From positions 62,001 through 126,000 of the forward strand of contig NZ_BMKW01000003.1 in assembly GCF_014644535.1 (NCBI RefSeq): DNA of 64,000 nt. The letters run 5' to 3'. Both the position numbers and the translations under genes were made by a program. The DNA is from Neoroseomonas lacus. GTDB taxonomy: Bacteria; Pseudomonadota; Alphaproteobacteria; Acetobacterales; Acetobacteraceae. Below are positions 54,090-63,252 of this stretch, piece by piece; the stretch's first letter is position 1, and every line of letters starts with the position of its first letter. The notes under the pieces are model-generated. The model was not told the origin of the DNA and searched no databases. It was given only the letters and a program-made list of their open reading frames with translations.

Positions 54090-54472
54090 AGCTCGGCTAC
54101 GTCATCCACTACGTGCCCGATGTCGCCGCCACAGTCGCCTTCTACGAGAAGGCCTTCGGCCTGGCGCCGCGCTTCGTCCATGACAGCGGCACCTATGCCG
54201 AGATGGAAACCGGCACCACGGCGCTCGCCTTCGCCGCCGAGGACATGGTCGCCGACCAGGGCGCGACCTTCCGCCGCCTGCGCCCCGACGAAACCCCGCC
54301 GGCCATCGAGATTGCCCTGGTCACCGCGGATGTCCGCGCCGCCTACGCCACGGCGGTCGCCGCCGGGGCCGTGCCCCTGCTGCCGCCCAAGGAAAAGCCC
54401 TGGGGCCAGTTGGTCGGCTATGTGCGTGACCTGAATGGCGCGCTGGTGGAGATCTGCTCGCCGATGGGATGA
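54086..54472 (+). CDS. VOC-family (glyoxalase/bleomycin-resistance fold) protein
   Basis: 128 residues. Two beta-alpha-beta-beta-beta modules: the first starts LGYVIHYVPDVAATVAFYEKAFG and the second IEIALVTADVRAAYATAVAAGA, ending YVRDLNGALVEICSPMG. The final Glu in VEIC is a likely metal ligand. Members act as glyoxalases, dioxygenases, epimerases or binding proteins; the operon suggests an enzymatic role in aldehyde or CoA-thioester handling. Last gene of the SSADH operon. Confidence 0.85.
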   Translation: MKLGYVIHYVPDVAATVAFYEKAFGLAPRFVHDSGTYAEMETGTTALAFAAEDMVADQGATFRRLRPDETPPAIEIALVTADVRAAYATAVAAGAVPLLPPKEKPWGQLVGYVRDLNGALVEICSPMG

Positions 54473-54524
54473 CGCGGCCGCCGCCGCGACCTATCTGGCA
54501 TCCCAATGCATTGAGGCGGTGACC

Positions 54525-55904
54525 ATGCCCTACGACTTCGATCTTTTCGTCATCGGCGGCGGGTCCGCCGGCGTGCGCCTGGGGCGCATCTCGGCCGGCC
54601 ACGGCGCCCGCGTCGCGGTGGCGGAGGAACGCTTCTGGGGCGGCACCTGCGTCAATGTCGGCTGCGTTCCCAAGAAGATCATGGTGCAGGCCGCCGAATA
54701 CGGCGCCTGGATGGAGGACGCCGCCGCCTTTGGCTGGCCGCACCATCGCCACCAGCAGCATGACTGGGCCAAGCTCGCCGCCGCGCGGGATGCCGAGGTC
54801 GGGCGCCTGTCGGGCATCTACGGCAAGATGCTGGCCGGGGCAGGGGTCACCTCCTTCGACGCCCGCGCGACCTTCGTCGACGCGCACACCATCGATGTCG
54901 GCGGCCAGCACGTCACCGCCGAACGCATCGTCGTCGCCACCGGCGGCACGCCGGCGCGGCTCGACATCCCGGGCGCCGAACTCGGCTTGGTCTCCGACGA
55001 CCTTTTCACCCTGAAGGCGCTGCCCAAGCGCGTGGTCGTCATCGGCGGCGGCTACATCGCGGTGGAATTCGCCACCATCCTGCGCGGCCTCGGCGCCGAG
55101 GTGGACCTGATGTACCGCGCCCCCCTCCCGCTGCGCGGCTTCGACGAGGACGTCCGCGGCGCCGCCGCCGAAGCCCTCGCCGCCCTCGGCATCCGCCTGA
55201 ACCCCGACGCCAGCCCGCTGCGAATCACGAAACTCGGCGATGGGCTGATGGTCGCCATGTCCAACAACTTCATGCGCGAGGCCGATGCGGTGTTCTTCTG
55301 CACCGGCCGCACGCCGAACACGGCCGGCCTCGGCCTCGCCAAGGCGGGCATCGCGGTGAACGCGGCCGGCGCCATTCCGGTCAATGACGACCACCAGACC
55401 GCCGTCCCGCACATCTACGCGATCGGCGACGTGATCGACCGCGTGAACCTCACCCCGATGGCGACCGCGGTCGGCCATGCGCTTGCCGATACGCTGTTCG
55501 GCAACAGCCCCCGTCGCGCCTCCTACGAGAACGTCGCGACCGCCGTCTTCATGTCCCCGCCGATCGCCACCGTCGGGCTGACCGAAACCGAGGCCGCCGC
55601 GCGCGGCCCCGTCGATGTCTACGTCACCCGCTTCACCCCCATGCGCCACACCATCAGCAAGCGCGAGGGCCGCAAGTCATTGATGAAGCTCGTGGTCTGC
55701 CAGGACACGCAGAAGGTGCTCGGCGCCCACATGCTCGGCGAGGATTCGGCCGAGATCATGCAGGGCATCGGCATCGCCATCGGCATGGGCGCCACCAAGC
55801 AGGATTTCGACCGCACCATCGGCATCCATCCGACAGCGGCGGAGGAATTCGTCACGCTGCGGACGCGCACGCGCGAAGCCGGGGTGCGACGCGCGGCGGA
55901 GTAG
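54525..55904 (+). CDS. gor: Glutathione-disulfide reductase
   Basis: 459 residues. FAD motif FVIGGGSAGVRLGRIS, redox-active disulfide in GGTCVNVGCVPKK (Cys-x4-Cys), NADPH domain VVVIGGGYIAVEFATIL, second FAD motif YAIGDVIDRVNLTPMA, and C-terminal HPTAAEEFVTLR with the His-Glu pair of the partner subunit. It reduces oxidised glutathione with NADPH. The class is separated from lipoamide dehydrogenase by length and the disulfide context. A terminator hairpin follows. It is not clearly part of the SSADH operon (52-nt gap). Confidence 0.9.
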   Translation: MPYDFDLFVIGGGSAGVRLGRISAGHGARVAVAEERFWGGTCVNVGCVPKKIMVQAAEYGAWMEDAAAFGWPHHRHQQHDWAKLAAARDAEVGRLSGIYGKMLAGAGVTSFDARATFVDAHTIDVGGQHVTAERIVVATGGTPARLDIPGAELGLVSDDLFTLKALPKRVVVIGGGYIAVEFATILRGLGAEVDLMYRAPLPLRGFDEDVRGAAAEALAALGIRLNPDASPLRITKLGDGLMVAMSNNFMREADAVFFCTGRTPNTAGLGLAKAGIAVNAAGAIPVNDDHQTAVPHIYAIGDVIDRVNLTPMATAVGHALADTLFGNSPRRASYENVATAVFMSPPIATVGLTETEAAARGPVDVYVTRFTPMRHTISKREGRKSLMKLVVCQDTQKVLGAHMLGEDSAEIMQGIGIAIGMGATKQDFDRTIGIHPTAAEEFVTLRTRTREAGVRRAAE

Positions 55905-55908
55905 AAGG

Positions 55909-55945
55909 TCGGGGGAGGGAACTCCCCCGAACCCCCTCCTTTTTC
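55909..55945 (+). terminator. Terminator of gor
   Basis: TCGGGGGAG-GGAA-CTCCCCCGA (55909-55930), a 9-bp GC-rich stem with a GGAA loop, is followed ten bases later by a run of Ts (55940-55944). This fits a Rho-independent terminator 5 nt after the gor stop. Confidence 0.8.
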
Positions 55946-55986
55946 TGTCAGTCACCAGGGCAGCAATGGCGCCTGGGGCATGCCCA

Positions 55987-57150
55987 TCAGGCTCCGTTCA
56001 GCGTCGATTCGAAGGCGCGGAACAACCCCACCGCCTTGGCATCGAAGAAGGGCAGCACTTGCGAGACGAAAATCCCCGTCGTCCCGCGCCCATGGTCGAT
56101 CCAGTAATAGGTGTTCGCCAATCCGGCCCAGGCCAGCCCGCCCGCCACACGCCCCTGCGGCGAGGGATGCCGGTTGATCAGGAAGGACAGCCCCCAGCCG
56201 CAATGCTGGCCAGGGAAGAAATCCGCATCATTGGTCGCCCCCGGCATCGCCGAGATCATCGGCCGCACCGCCATGCGCGGGATCTGGTCCTGCGCCATCA
56301 TTGCTACTGTCACCGGGCTCAGCAGCCTCTCGCGACCGTGCCGCCCGCCATTCAGGATCATCCGCGCAAAGGCCAGGTAATCCCGCGCCGTCGAATACAG
56401 CCCGCCGCCGCCGCTCTCGAATTCCGGGTCCTGCTCGATGATCATGTCGATCGGCACCAGCGCGCCATCCGGCCCGCGCGCATGGATGCTGGCCAGCCGC
56501 GCGCGCATGTCGTCTCGCAGCCGGAAGGCGGTATCGACCATGCCGAGGGGCGCGAAAATCGTCTCGGCGAAATGCGCCCCGAGCGTCTGCCCCGTTGCCA
56601 CCTCCACCATCCGCCCCGCCCAATCCAGGCCGATGCCGTAGTGCCAGGCCTCGCCCGGGTCGAACAGCAACGGCAGCATCAGCGCGGCCTTCTTGCCGCT
56701 GGTCATCGGCGGCAGGCCGAGTGCCTTGCGCGCCTTGATCGTCTCCGGACTCCACATCTCATAGGAAAAGCCCGAGGTATGCGTTAGCAGGTGGCGCAGC
56801 GTGACGGCCTGCTTCGGCGCCCGAAGCACCGGCTGCCCGGCCCCGTCGAACCCATCCAGCACCTGCACCTGCGCGAGTTCCGGCAGCACATCCACCGCCG
56901 GCGCATCCAGCGACAGGCGCTTCGCCTCAACCAGCCGCATCGCCGCGACCGCGGTGACCGCCTTGGTCATCGAGGCGATCCAGACCACCGTCTCCGGCGC
57001 CATCGGCTCCGGCGCACCCAGCCGCCGGACGCCATAGGCCTCGACGAAGCCGGCCTCGTCCCGCCCGCCGGCAGCGACCACGATCCCGGGCAGCTCGCCG
57101 GCCTGGATGGCGCCCTGCATCAACAATGCGACGGCATCGCTTCCCTTCAT
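55987..57150 (-). CDS. Serine hydrolase, beta-lactamase-related (EstB/class C-like)
   Basis: 387 residues. The Ser-x-x-Lys motif lies in [19 protein letters not shown], and a Tyr motif likely in [12 protein letters not shown]. These proteins are esterases or beta-lactamase-fold hydrolases; no signal peptide is seen, so a cytosolic esterase is more likely than a periplasmic beta-lactamase. Glycine-rich VTPVTVAM-like C-terminal part is present ([12 protein letters not shown]). The KTG-type motif was not identified with confidence, so the subgroup is tentative. Start at 57150 was chosen over 57159. Confidence 0.8.
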   Translation of the reverse strand: MKGSDAVALLMQGAIQAGELPGIVVAAGGRDEAGFVEAYGVRRLGAPEPMAPETVVWIASMTKAVTAVAAMRLVEAKRLSLDAPAVDVLPELAQVQVLDGFDGAGQPVLRAPKQAVTLRHLLTHTSGFSYEMWSPETIKARKALGLPPMTSGKKAALMLPLLFDPGEAWHYGIGLDWAGRMVEVATGQTLGAHFAETIFAPLGMVDTAFRLRDDMRARLASIHARGPDGALVPIDMIIEQDPEFESGGGGLYSTARDYLAFARMILNGGRHGRERLLSPVTVAMMAQDQIPRMAVRPMISAMPGATNDADFFPGQHCGWGLSFLINRHPSPQGRVAGGLAWAGLANTYYWIDHGRGTTGIFVSQVLPFFDAKAVGLFRAFESTLNGA

Positions 57151-57272
57151 CGGTCTCACTCCCCATCTGGCCGGACATGGCCGGTCTGCCAGCCTCGCAC
57201 GGCCGCGCCGCTTCCCCCATCCCCCGAGGCAGGGCTAAGGTGCCCGACTTTCACGGAGGAGAGTGCCAGACA

Positions 57273-58652
57273 ATGACCGCGCGAGGCTGGAGCCCCGACT
57301 CATGGCGGGCGATGCCGATCCGGCAAGTGCCGGACTACCCGGACCAGGCGGCCTTGGCCGCGATGGAAGGGAAGATCGCGCGATTTCCCCCGCTGGTTTT
57401 TGCAGGCGAGGCCCGGCGCCTCCGGGCCGCGCTGGCGCGTGCCGGCGACGGTGAAGCCTTCATCCTGCAGGGTGGCGATTGCGCCGAGAGCTTCGGCGAC
57501 TTCACCGCCAACGTCATCCGCGACACCTTCCGCGTCCTTCTCCAGATGGCCGTGGTGCTGACCTTCGGCGGCCAGGTACCGGTGGTGAAACTCGGCCGCA
57601 TGGCCGGGCAATTCGCCAAGCCGCGCAGCAGCGACACCGAGACGAAGGACGGCATCACATTGCCGTCGTATCGCGGCGACATCGTCAACGGCCCCGACTT
57701 CACCGCCGAGGCCCGCATCCCCGACCCGTCGCGCATGGAATTCGCCTACATGCAGTCGGCCGGCACGATGAACCTGCTGCGCGCCTTCGCGACCGGCGGC
57801 TATGCCGACCTGCATCACGTCCATCGCTGGAACCTCGGCTTCGTCGCCCGCAGTCCGCTGGCCGATCGCTATGCCGACCTCGCCACGCGCATCGACCAGA
57901 CGCTGTCCTTCATGCAGGCCTGCGGCATGTCCGACCTGCCGCAGGTGCGTGAGACGGATTTCTACACCAGCCATGAAAGCCTGCTGCTGCCCTACGAGCA
58001 GGCGCTGACCCGCGTCGATTCCACCACCGGCGACGCCTATGCGTGCTCGGCCCACTTCCTGTGGATCGGCGACCGCACCCGCCAGCCGGATGGCGCGCAT
58101 GTCGAATTCCTGCGCGGGGTGAAGAACCCGATCGGCATGAAGGTCGGCCCGACCATGGAGGCCGACGAGCTGGTCCGCCTGACCGAGATCCTCAACCCGG
58201 CCAATGAGAAGGGCCGCCTGACCCTGATCTCCCGAATGGGGGCGGAGAAAGTCGAGGCCAAGCTGCCGCCGCTGGTCCGCGCGGTGCAGAAGGCCGGCCG
58301 CAACGTCGTGTGGCTGTGCGACCCGATGCACGGCAACACCACCACCGTCGCCGGCTACAAGACCCGCGTCTTCGATTCCATCATGGGCGAGGTCCGCGGC
58401 TTCTTCGACGTGCATGAGGCCGAAGGCAGTGTCGCCGGCGGTGTCCATGTCGAGATGACCGGCTCCGACGTGACGGAATGCCTCGGCGGCGCCCATCGCC
58501 TGTCCGAGACCGACCTGTCGGCCAATTACGCGACCACCTGCGACCCGCGGCTCAATGCCGAGCAGTCGCTGGAACTTGCCTTCCTGATCGCGGAGGAGCT
58601 CAAGGCCCGCAAGGCACGCATCCAGGCCAGCCCGGCCCAGGCGGCGCAGTGA
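57273..58652 (+). CDS. aroG: Class II DAHP synthase (3-deoxy-7-phosphoheptulonate synthase)
   Basis: 459 residues, the class II (plant/actinobacterial) form that makes the first shikimate-pathway intermediate from phosphoenolpyruvate and erythrose 4-phosphate. Blocks [50 protein letters not shown] and [27 protein letters not shown] are diagnostic; Cys, His, Glu and Asp metal ligands lie in these. GGAGGAG precedes ATG at 57273. The stop overlaps the following GTG start by 4 nt. Class II AroG is common in alphaproteobacteria. Confidence 0.96.
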   Translation: MTARGWSPDSWRAMPIRQVPDYPDQAALAAMEGKIARFPPLVFAGEARRLRAALARAGDGEAFILQGGDCAESFGDFTANVIRDTFRVLLQMAVVLTFGGQVPVVKLGRMAGQFAKPRSSDTETKDGITLPSYRGDIVNGPDFTAEARIPDPSRMEFAYMQSAGTMNLLRAFATGGYADLHHVHRWNLGFVARSPLADRYADLATRIDQTLSFMQACGMSDLPQVRETDFYTSHESLLLPYEQALTRVDSTTGDAYACSAHFLWIGDRTRQPDGAHVEFLRGVKNPIGMKVGPTMEADELVRLTEILNPANEKGRLTLISRMGAEKVEAKLPPLVRAVQKAGRNVVWLCDPMHGNTTTVAGYKTRVFDSIMGEVRGFFDVHEAEGSVAGGVHVEMTGSDVTECLGGAHRLSETDLSANYATTCDPRLNAEQSLELAFLIAEELKARKARIQASPAQAAQ

Positions 58653-59887
58653 CCAAGGCCACGACGCTCGGCGCATCCACGCCGGGCGCGGCACTCGCCA
58701 CCGGCGTGGCGCGGCGGGACACCCCCGCCGCGTCACCTGCCGACACCACCGACGCGGTGATCACCGCGCGGACGGATTCATACTTCAACCGTACCAAACA
58801 GATCGTGCAGCGCTTCGGCGATGCGCGCGTTACCTATGCGGTGTTCCTCCGCCGCCCGGTTGTCTCCGCGCCGCGCATCGCGCTCGACTGGCTGCGCGCC
58901 GTCGCCGCCGCCCGTGCCGTCGAATTGCAGATCGACCTGGTGCATGAGGAAGGTACCTGGGTCGGCGCCGGCGACCCGCTGCTCTACGTCACCGGCTCGC
59001 TGATCGCGCTGTCGGACCTGGAGACGCTGCTGTTGCAGAAGCTCGGCGCCGCCTGCGTCGCCGCCCACAACGCCTACCAGATGTGCCTCGAACTGCCCGC
59101 CGTCGCCTTCCTCGCCATGGAGGCGCGCCACTGCGCCGGGGCCGAGATGCAGGAAATGATGGCCTATGCCGCCGCCATCGGCAGCCGCGCCGCCCAGGCC
59201 GAGGGCGCCAAGGGCTTCATCGGCAACGCCAATGACGCGACCGCCCATTGGTTCGGCCAGAAGCACGGCTACGGCACCATGCCGCATGCCTTAATCGGCT
59301 ATGCCGGCACCACCGTTCGCGCCGCCGAGATGTTCCGCGAGACCTATCCGGACGAGCCGCTGACCGTGCTGGTCGACTATTTCGGGCGGGAAGTGTCGGA
59401 CGGCCTGGCCGTCGCCCATCGCTTCCCGGACCTCGCCGCCGAGGGCAAGCTCGCCATGCGGCTCGACACCCATGGCGGCCGCTTCCTCGAAGGCCTCGAC
59501 CCGGCGGAATCCTACGCCGTGCTCGAACGCCACGCGCCCTCCGCGATCCGCCGCTACCGCTCCGAGACCGAGTTGCGCCACCTGGTCGGCACCGGCGTCT
59601 CCGCCGCCGCCGTGTGGAAGATGCGCGAGGAACTCGATGCCGCCGGCTTCCCCCGCGTGCGCATCGTCGCCTCCTCCGGCTTCGGCGTCGGCAAATGCCG
59701 CGTCATGGCGGAAGCCCGCGCGCCGATCGACGTGGTCGGCACCGGCAGCTTCATCCCCGATGCCTGGTCGGAGACCTACGCCACCGCCGATATCGTCGAA
59801 TATGACGGCGCGCCGCGGGTGAAGGTCGGCCGCGAATTCCTGCTCCGTCGCGGCGAGGCGCGGCGCAAGAATGGCGGGGCGGCGTAA
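58649..59887 (+). CDS. Nicotinate phosphoribosyltransferase-like protein
   Basis: 412 residues starting at GTG inside the aroG stop region. Conserved blocks [26 protein letters not shown] and [11 protein letters not shown] plus the [26 protein letters not shown] segment fit nicotinate/quinolinate phosphoribosyltransferase-type enzymes, used in NAD salvage. A true PncB would be near this length. With nadE 1 kb downstream, NAD metabolism is plausible. I rate the identification moderate because I could not check all PncB catalytic residues. Confidence 0.75.
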   Translation: MTKATTLGASTPGAALATGVARRDTPAASPADTTDAVITARTDSYFNRTKQIVQRFGDARVTYAVFLRRPVVSAPRIALDWLRAVAAARAVELQIDLVHEEGTWVGAGDPLLYVTGSLIALSDLETLLLQKLGAACVAAHNAYQMCLELPAVAFLAMEARHCAGAEMQEMMAYAAAIGSRAAQAEGAKGFIGNANDATAHWFGQKHGYGTMPHALIGYAGTTVRAAEMFRETYPDEPLTVLVDYFGREVSDGLAVAHRFPDLAAEGKLAMRLDTHGGRFLEGLDPAESYAVLERHAPSAIRRYRSETELRHLVGTGVSAAAVWKMREELDAAGFPRVRIVASSGFGVGKCRVMAEARAPIDVVGTGSFIPDAWSETYATADIVEYDGAPRVKVGREFLLRRGEARRKNGGAA

Positions 59888-59898
59888 CGCCCCTCGCC

Positions 59899-60801
59899 AT
59901 GGCCACCGACCCGCCGGCTGACACCGCCCGCCAGCAGGCGCGTGACCTGCGTATCGGCTGGGCCGCCGCGCTGGGCGTCTTGTCCGTCTGGGTCGGCTTC
60001 CAACTGATCGGCCGCTTCGCCGTGCGGCAGGATTTCACGCCCTGGGACCTCGGGGCGCTGCGCTATCTCGGTGCCTTCCTGCTGGCCATGCCGCTCGCTT
60101 GGCATTTCGGCCTGCCGCGCATCGCCCCGGCCCGCCTCGCGGTGGTGATGGCCCTGGCCGGTTTTGGCTTCCCGCTGCTGGCCTATTTCGGTTTCGCCAA
60201 CGCGCCCGCGGCCCATGGCGCGGTCATCATGTCCGCCGGCCTGCCGCTGGCCACCACCATCCTCGCCTGGGCCTGGTTCCGCGAACGGCCCAGCCTGCGC
60301 CGCATCGCCTGCCTCTCGGCGGTCATCCTGGCCGCCATCCTGCTGGCCATGGATGGCAAGGCGAGCCCGCCCGGTGCCTGGATCGGCGACCTGTTCTACG
60401 CCTCGGCCTCGATCACCTGGGCGGCCTATACGCTGCTGGTGCGGCAATGGCGGCTGCCGGCGCTCGGCACCACCCTGACCATCGCGCTGCTCGGCGCGCC
60501 GATCTACCTGCCACTATGGTGGCTGGCGCTGCCCTCCCGCGTGGCGACGGCGCCTGTCAGCGCCATGCTGGTGCAGATCGTCTATCAGGGCTTCCTGTCC
60601 AGCGTCATCGCCGGCTTTCTCTACACAACGGCGGTGGCGCGCATCGGCCCGGCATCCACAACGCTGATCGGCGCGCTGGTGCCCGGTCTCGTGGCGGTGG
60701 CGGCCTGGCCGCTGCTGGGCGAGGCGCTCGGCGTGCTCGGCATGGCCGGCGTCGCACTGGCGATGATCGGCATGGCGCTCGGCGTGTCACGGGCACGCTG
60801 A
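59899..60801 (+). CDS. EamA-like (DMT superfamily) transporter
   Basis: 300 residues with ten predicted membrane helices in two EamA repeats, e.g. AAALGVLSVWVGFQLIGRFAV and, in the second half, IGDLFYASASITWAAYTLLV. Members export amino acids, nucleosides or other metabolites. It lies between the PRTase-like gene and nadE; the small gaps (11 nt, 95 nt) suggest partial co-transcription. The solute is unknown. A perfect 9-bp palindrome follows (60850-60869). Confidence 0.87.
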   Translation: MATDPPADTARQQARDLRIGWAAALGVLSVWVGFQLIGRFAVRQDFTPWDLGALRYLGAFLLAMPLAWHFGLPRIAPARLAVVMALAGFGFPLLAYFGFANAPAAHGAVIMSAGLPLATTILAWAWFRERPSLRRIACLSAVILAAILLAMDGKASPPGAWIGDLFYASASITWAAYTLLVRQWRLPALGTTLTIALLGAPIYLPLWWLALPSRVATAPVSAMLVQIVYQGFLSSVIAGFLYTTAVARIGPASTTLIGALVPGLVAVAAWPLLGEALGVLGMAGVALAMIGMALGVSRAR

Positions 60802-60849
60802 CCCCGAACCCCCGCGCGCCGGCCTTTATTGAGCGAGCATCTTCCCCCC

Positions 60850-60869
60850 TCCGGGTGATTTCACCCGGA
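60850..60869. promoter_or_regulatory. TCCGGGTGA-TT-TCACCCGGA palindrome upstream of nadE
   Basis: A perfect inverted repeat of 9-bp arms with a 2-nt centre, 48 nt after the transporter stop and 28 nt before the nadE ATG. It is a candidate operator for nadE or a weak terminator; no U-tract follows. Confidence 0.45.
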
Positions 60870-60896
60870 CCCGATCTGCTCTAGGTTCCGCCCATC

Positions 60897-62567
60897 ATGG
60901 CCGACACCCTCCGGATCGCCCTCGCGCAGATCAACACAACCCATGTCGGCGCGCTCCACGCGAATGCCGACCGCATCCGTGCCGCCCGGGCCGAGGGCGC
61001 CCGCCTCGGCGCCGACCTGGTGGTCACGCCGGAATTCTCCGTGGGCGGCTACCTGCCTGAGGACCTGGTGCGCAAGCCGGCCTACGTCGCCGCCTGCGCC
61101 GAGGTGATCGCCACCCTCGCCGCCGAGACTGCCGATGGCGGCCCCGGCCTGATCGTCGGCGGCCCCTGGGCGGATGGCGACAGGCTCTACAACGCCGCCT
61201 TCCTGCTCGAGGGCGGGAAGATCGCCGCCCGCCGCGCGAAGCACGAACTGCCCAATTACGGCGTGTTCGATGAAAAGCGCGTCTTCGATGCCGGCCCGGT
61301 CCCCGGGCCCATCCCCTTCCGCGGCTTCCGCATCGGCCTGATGGTCTGCGAGGATTGGTGGCTGCCGACTTGCGCCGAGACGCTGTGCGAGACCGGCGCG
61401 GAGATGCTGCTCTCCATCAACGGCTCCCCCTTCGAGGCCGACAAGCACGACCGCCAGCGCCTGCCGCTCGCCGTCACGCGGGTGGTCGAAACCGGCCTTC
61501 CCTTCGTCTTCCTCGCCCAGGTCGGGTCGCAGGATGAGATCGTCTTCGACGGCGCCTCCTTCGTGCTGAACCCCGACCGCTCGCTCGCCGCGCTGCTGCC
61601 GAGCTTCGCCGAGGATGTCCGCCTCACCGAATGGCGCCGCGAGGGCGACCGCCTGGTCTGCGTCCCCGGCGCCGTGGTGCCCCCGCCCGATACGCTCGGC
61701 CAGGTCTATGCAGCGATGACGCTCGGCCTGCGCGACTATGTGAACAAGAATGGCTTCCCCGGCGTGGTGCTTGGCCTGTCGGGTGGCATCGATTCCGCCA
61801 TCTCCGCCGCCGTCGCCGTCGATGCGCTGGGGCCGGACCGGGTGCAGGCGGTGATGATGCCATCCCCCTACACCAGCCCCGAGAGTCTGGAGGATGCCGC
61901 CAAATGCGCGCGCCTTCTCGGCATCCGCTACGACACCATCGGCATCGGCCCGGCGATGGACGCCTTCGCGGGGATGCTGGCACCGACCTTCGGCAACCGC
62001 CCGCCGGACATCACCGAGGAGAACCTGCAATCGCGCATCCGCGGCGTCACGTTGATGGCGCTGTCGAACAAATTCGGGTCGATGCTGCTGACGACAGGCA
62101 ACAAATCCGAGATGAGCACCGGCTACGCCACCATCTATGGCGACATGTGCGGCGGGTATTCCGTGCTGAAGGATGTCTACAAGACCATGGTCTTCGCGCT
62201 GTGCCGCTGGCGCAACGCGAACCTCCCGGCCGGCGCGCTCGGCCCGGCGGGCGCGGTGATGCCCGAACGCGTCATCACCAAGCCGCCCTCGGCCGAGCTG
62301 CGCCCCGACCAGAAGGACCAGGACAGCCTGCCCGAATACGAAGTGCTGGACGCCATCCTGGAGGGCCTGATCGAGGGCGAGAAATCCGTTGATGCGCTGG
62401 TCGCCGAGGGCCTCGACCGTGCCACGGTGCTGCGCGTATGGAAGCTGCTCGACCGCGCCGAATACAAGCGCCGCCAGGCACCGCCGGGGGTGAAGATCAC
62501 GCCGCGCGCCTTCGGTCGCGACCGCCGCTACCCGATCACCAACGGCTTCACGGCGCTCGTCAAATGA
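60897..62567 (+). CDS. nadE: Glutamine-dependent NAD+ synthetase
   Basis: 556 residues in two domains. The N-terminal nitrilase-like glutaminase has the Glu-Lys-Cys triad: VTPEFSVGGY, ARRAKHELPNYGVFDEKR and GLMVCEDWWLP. The C-terminal ATP pyrophosphatase-type synthetase has VLGLSGGIDSAISAAVA and later TGNKSEMSTGYATIYGDM. It amidates deamido-NAD using glutamine and ATP. Length is normal. The stop overlaps the following small gene by 4 nt. Confidence 0.96.
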   Translation: MADTLRIALAQINTTHVGALHANADRIRAARAEGARLGADLVVTPEFSVGGYLPEDLVRKPAYVAACAEVIATLAAETADGGPGLIVGGPWADGDRLYNAAFLLEGGKIAARRAKHELPNYGVFDEKRVFDAGPVPGPIPFRGFRIGLMVCEDWWLPTCAETLCETGAEMLLSINGSPFEADKHDRQRLPLAVTRVVETGLPFVFLAQVGSQDEIVFDGASFVLNPDRSLAALLPSFAEDVRLTEWRREGDRLVCVPGAVVPPPDTLGQVYAAMTLGLRDYVNKNGFPGVVLGLSGGIDSAISAAVAVDALGPDRVQAVMMPSPYTSPESLEDAAKCARLLGIRYDTIGIGPAMDAFAGMLAPTFGNRPPDITEENLQSRIRGVTLMALSNKFGSMLLTTGNKSEMSTGYATIYGDMCGGYSVLKDVYKTMVFALCRWRNANLPAGALGPAGAVMPERVITKPPSAELRPDQKDQDSLPEYEVLDAILEGLIEGEKSVDALVAEGLDRATVLRVWKLLDRAEYKRRQAPPGVKITPRAFGRDRRYPITNGFTALVK

Positions 62568-62950
62568 GCGAGGAATTCGAAGCCCAGGTCTTCCCGACCG
62601 GCGAATTCGCCGTGCAGATCATGGACCAGTCCGGCGCCAACGGCTCCGCCCCGGTGGAGACCATCACCGGCTTCCTGACCATCGAACACGCCAACGCCTT
62701 CGCCCGCCGCTACGTCCGCGATTCCGTCGAACGCTGCCGCGCGCCCGGCGCCGACGCGAAGGCCACCCTCGATGCCTGGTTCGCCTTCGGCGAGGATGCC
62801 GAAGTCCTCGGCGCCGGCGACGATGCCTGGGTCAGCCGCTCGGAACTGAAGGACTTCGCCGACACCCCCGTGCGCGACGCCGAGGACCGCAACTGGCGCG
62901 TCCTCGACCCCCGCCGCCACGAGGATGAGGACGAGGACGACGAGGCGTGA
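62564..62950 (+). CDS. Small acidic hypothetical protein (first of a tandem pair)
   Basis: 128 residues, acidic, with a strongly acidic tail (EDEDEDDEA). The core FLTIEHANAFARRYVRDSVERCR and WFAFGEDAEVLG have clear counterparts in the next protein, so the two are paralogues. No family, signal peptide or membrane segment was recognised. It overlaps nadE and the next gene, so translational coupling is likely. The acidic tail is absent from the paralogue. Confidence 0.75.
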   Translation: MSEEFEAQVFPTGEFAVQIMDQSGANGSAPVETITGFLTIEHANAFARRYVRDSVERCRAPGADAKATLDAWFAFGEDAEVLGAGDDAWVSRSELKDFADTPVRDAEDRNWRVLDPRRHEDEDEDDEA

Positions 62951-63252
62951 GTCATTCCGTCCTCTGCGGCGATTTCGCGCATTACCAGGACCCGGACGAG
63001 GAATGGTCCGTCGACGGCTTCCGCACCGCCGAGGCGGCGGCGGAATACGCCCGCCGCTTCATCCGCGACCAGGTCGAAGGCCTGCGCAGCGAATACCCGG
63101 ACCCCGCCGCGCTGGAACAGGCCTTCCTGACCTTCGGCGAATACGCCATCGCGCCGGGCTTCGAATTGAAGCCCTGGCTCGCCCACTGCATCGCGCAGCC
63201 GGCCACCCGCAAGGCCGACACCGACTACCAGGCACTTGATCCCAACCCATGA
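62947..63252 (+). CDS. Small hypothetical protein (second of a tandem pair)
   Basis: 101 residues from GTG, with core [24 protein letters not shown] and [12 protein letters not shown] matching the preceding gene's ARRYVRDSVE and WFAFGEDAEV. It is shorter by the acidic tail. The stop overlaps the gltX start (ATGA), so it is translationally linked to tRNA synthetase production. Function unknown. Confidence 0.75.
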   Translation: MSHSVLCGDFAHYQDPDEEWSVDGFRTAEAAAEYARRFIRDQVEGLRSEYPDPAALEQAFLTFGEYAIAPGFELKPWLAHCIAQPATRKADTDYQALDPNP

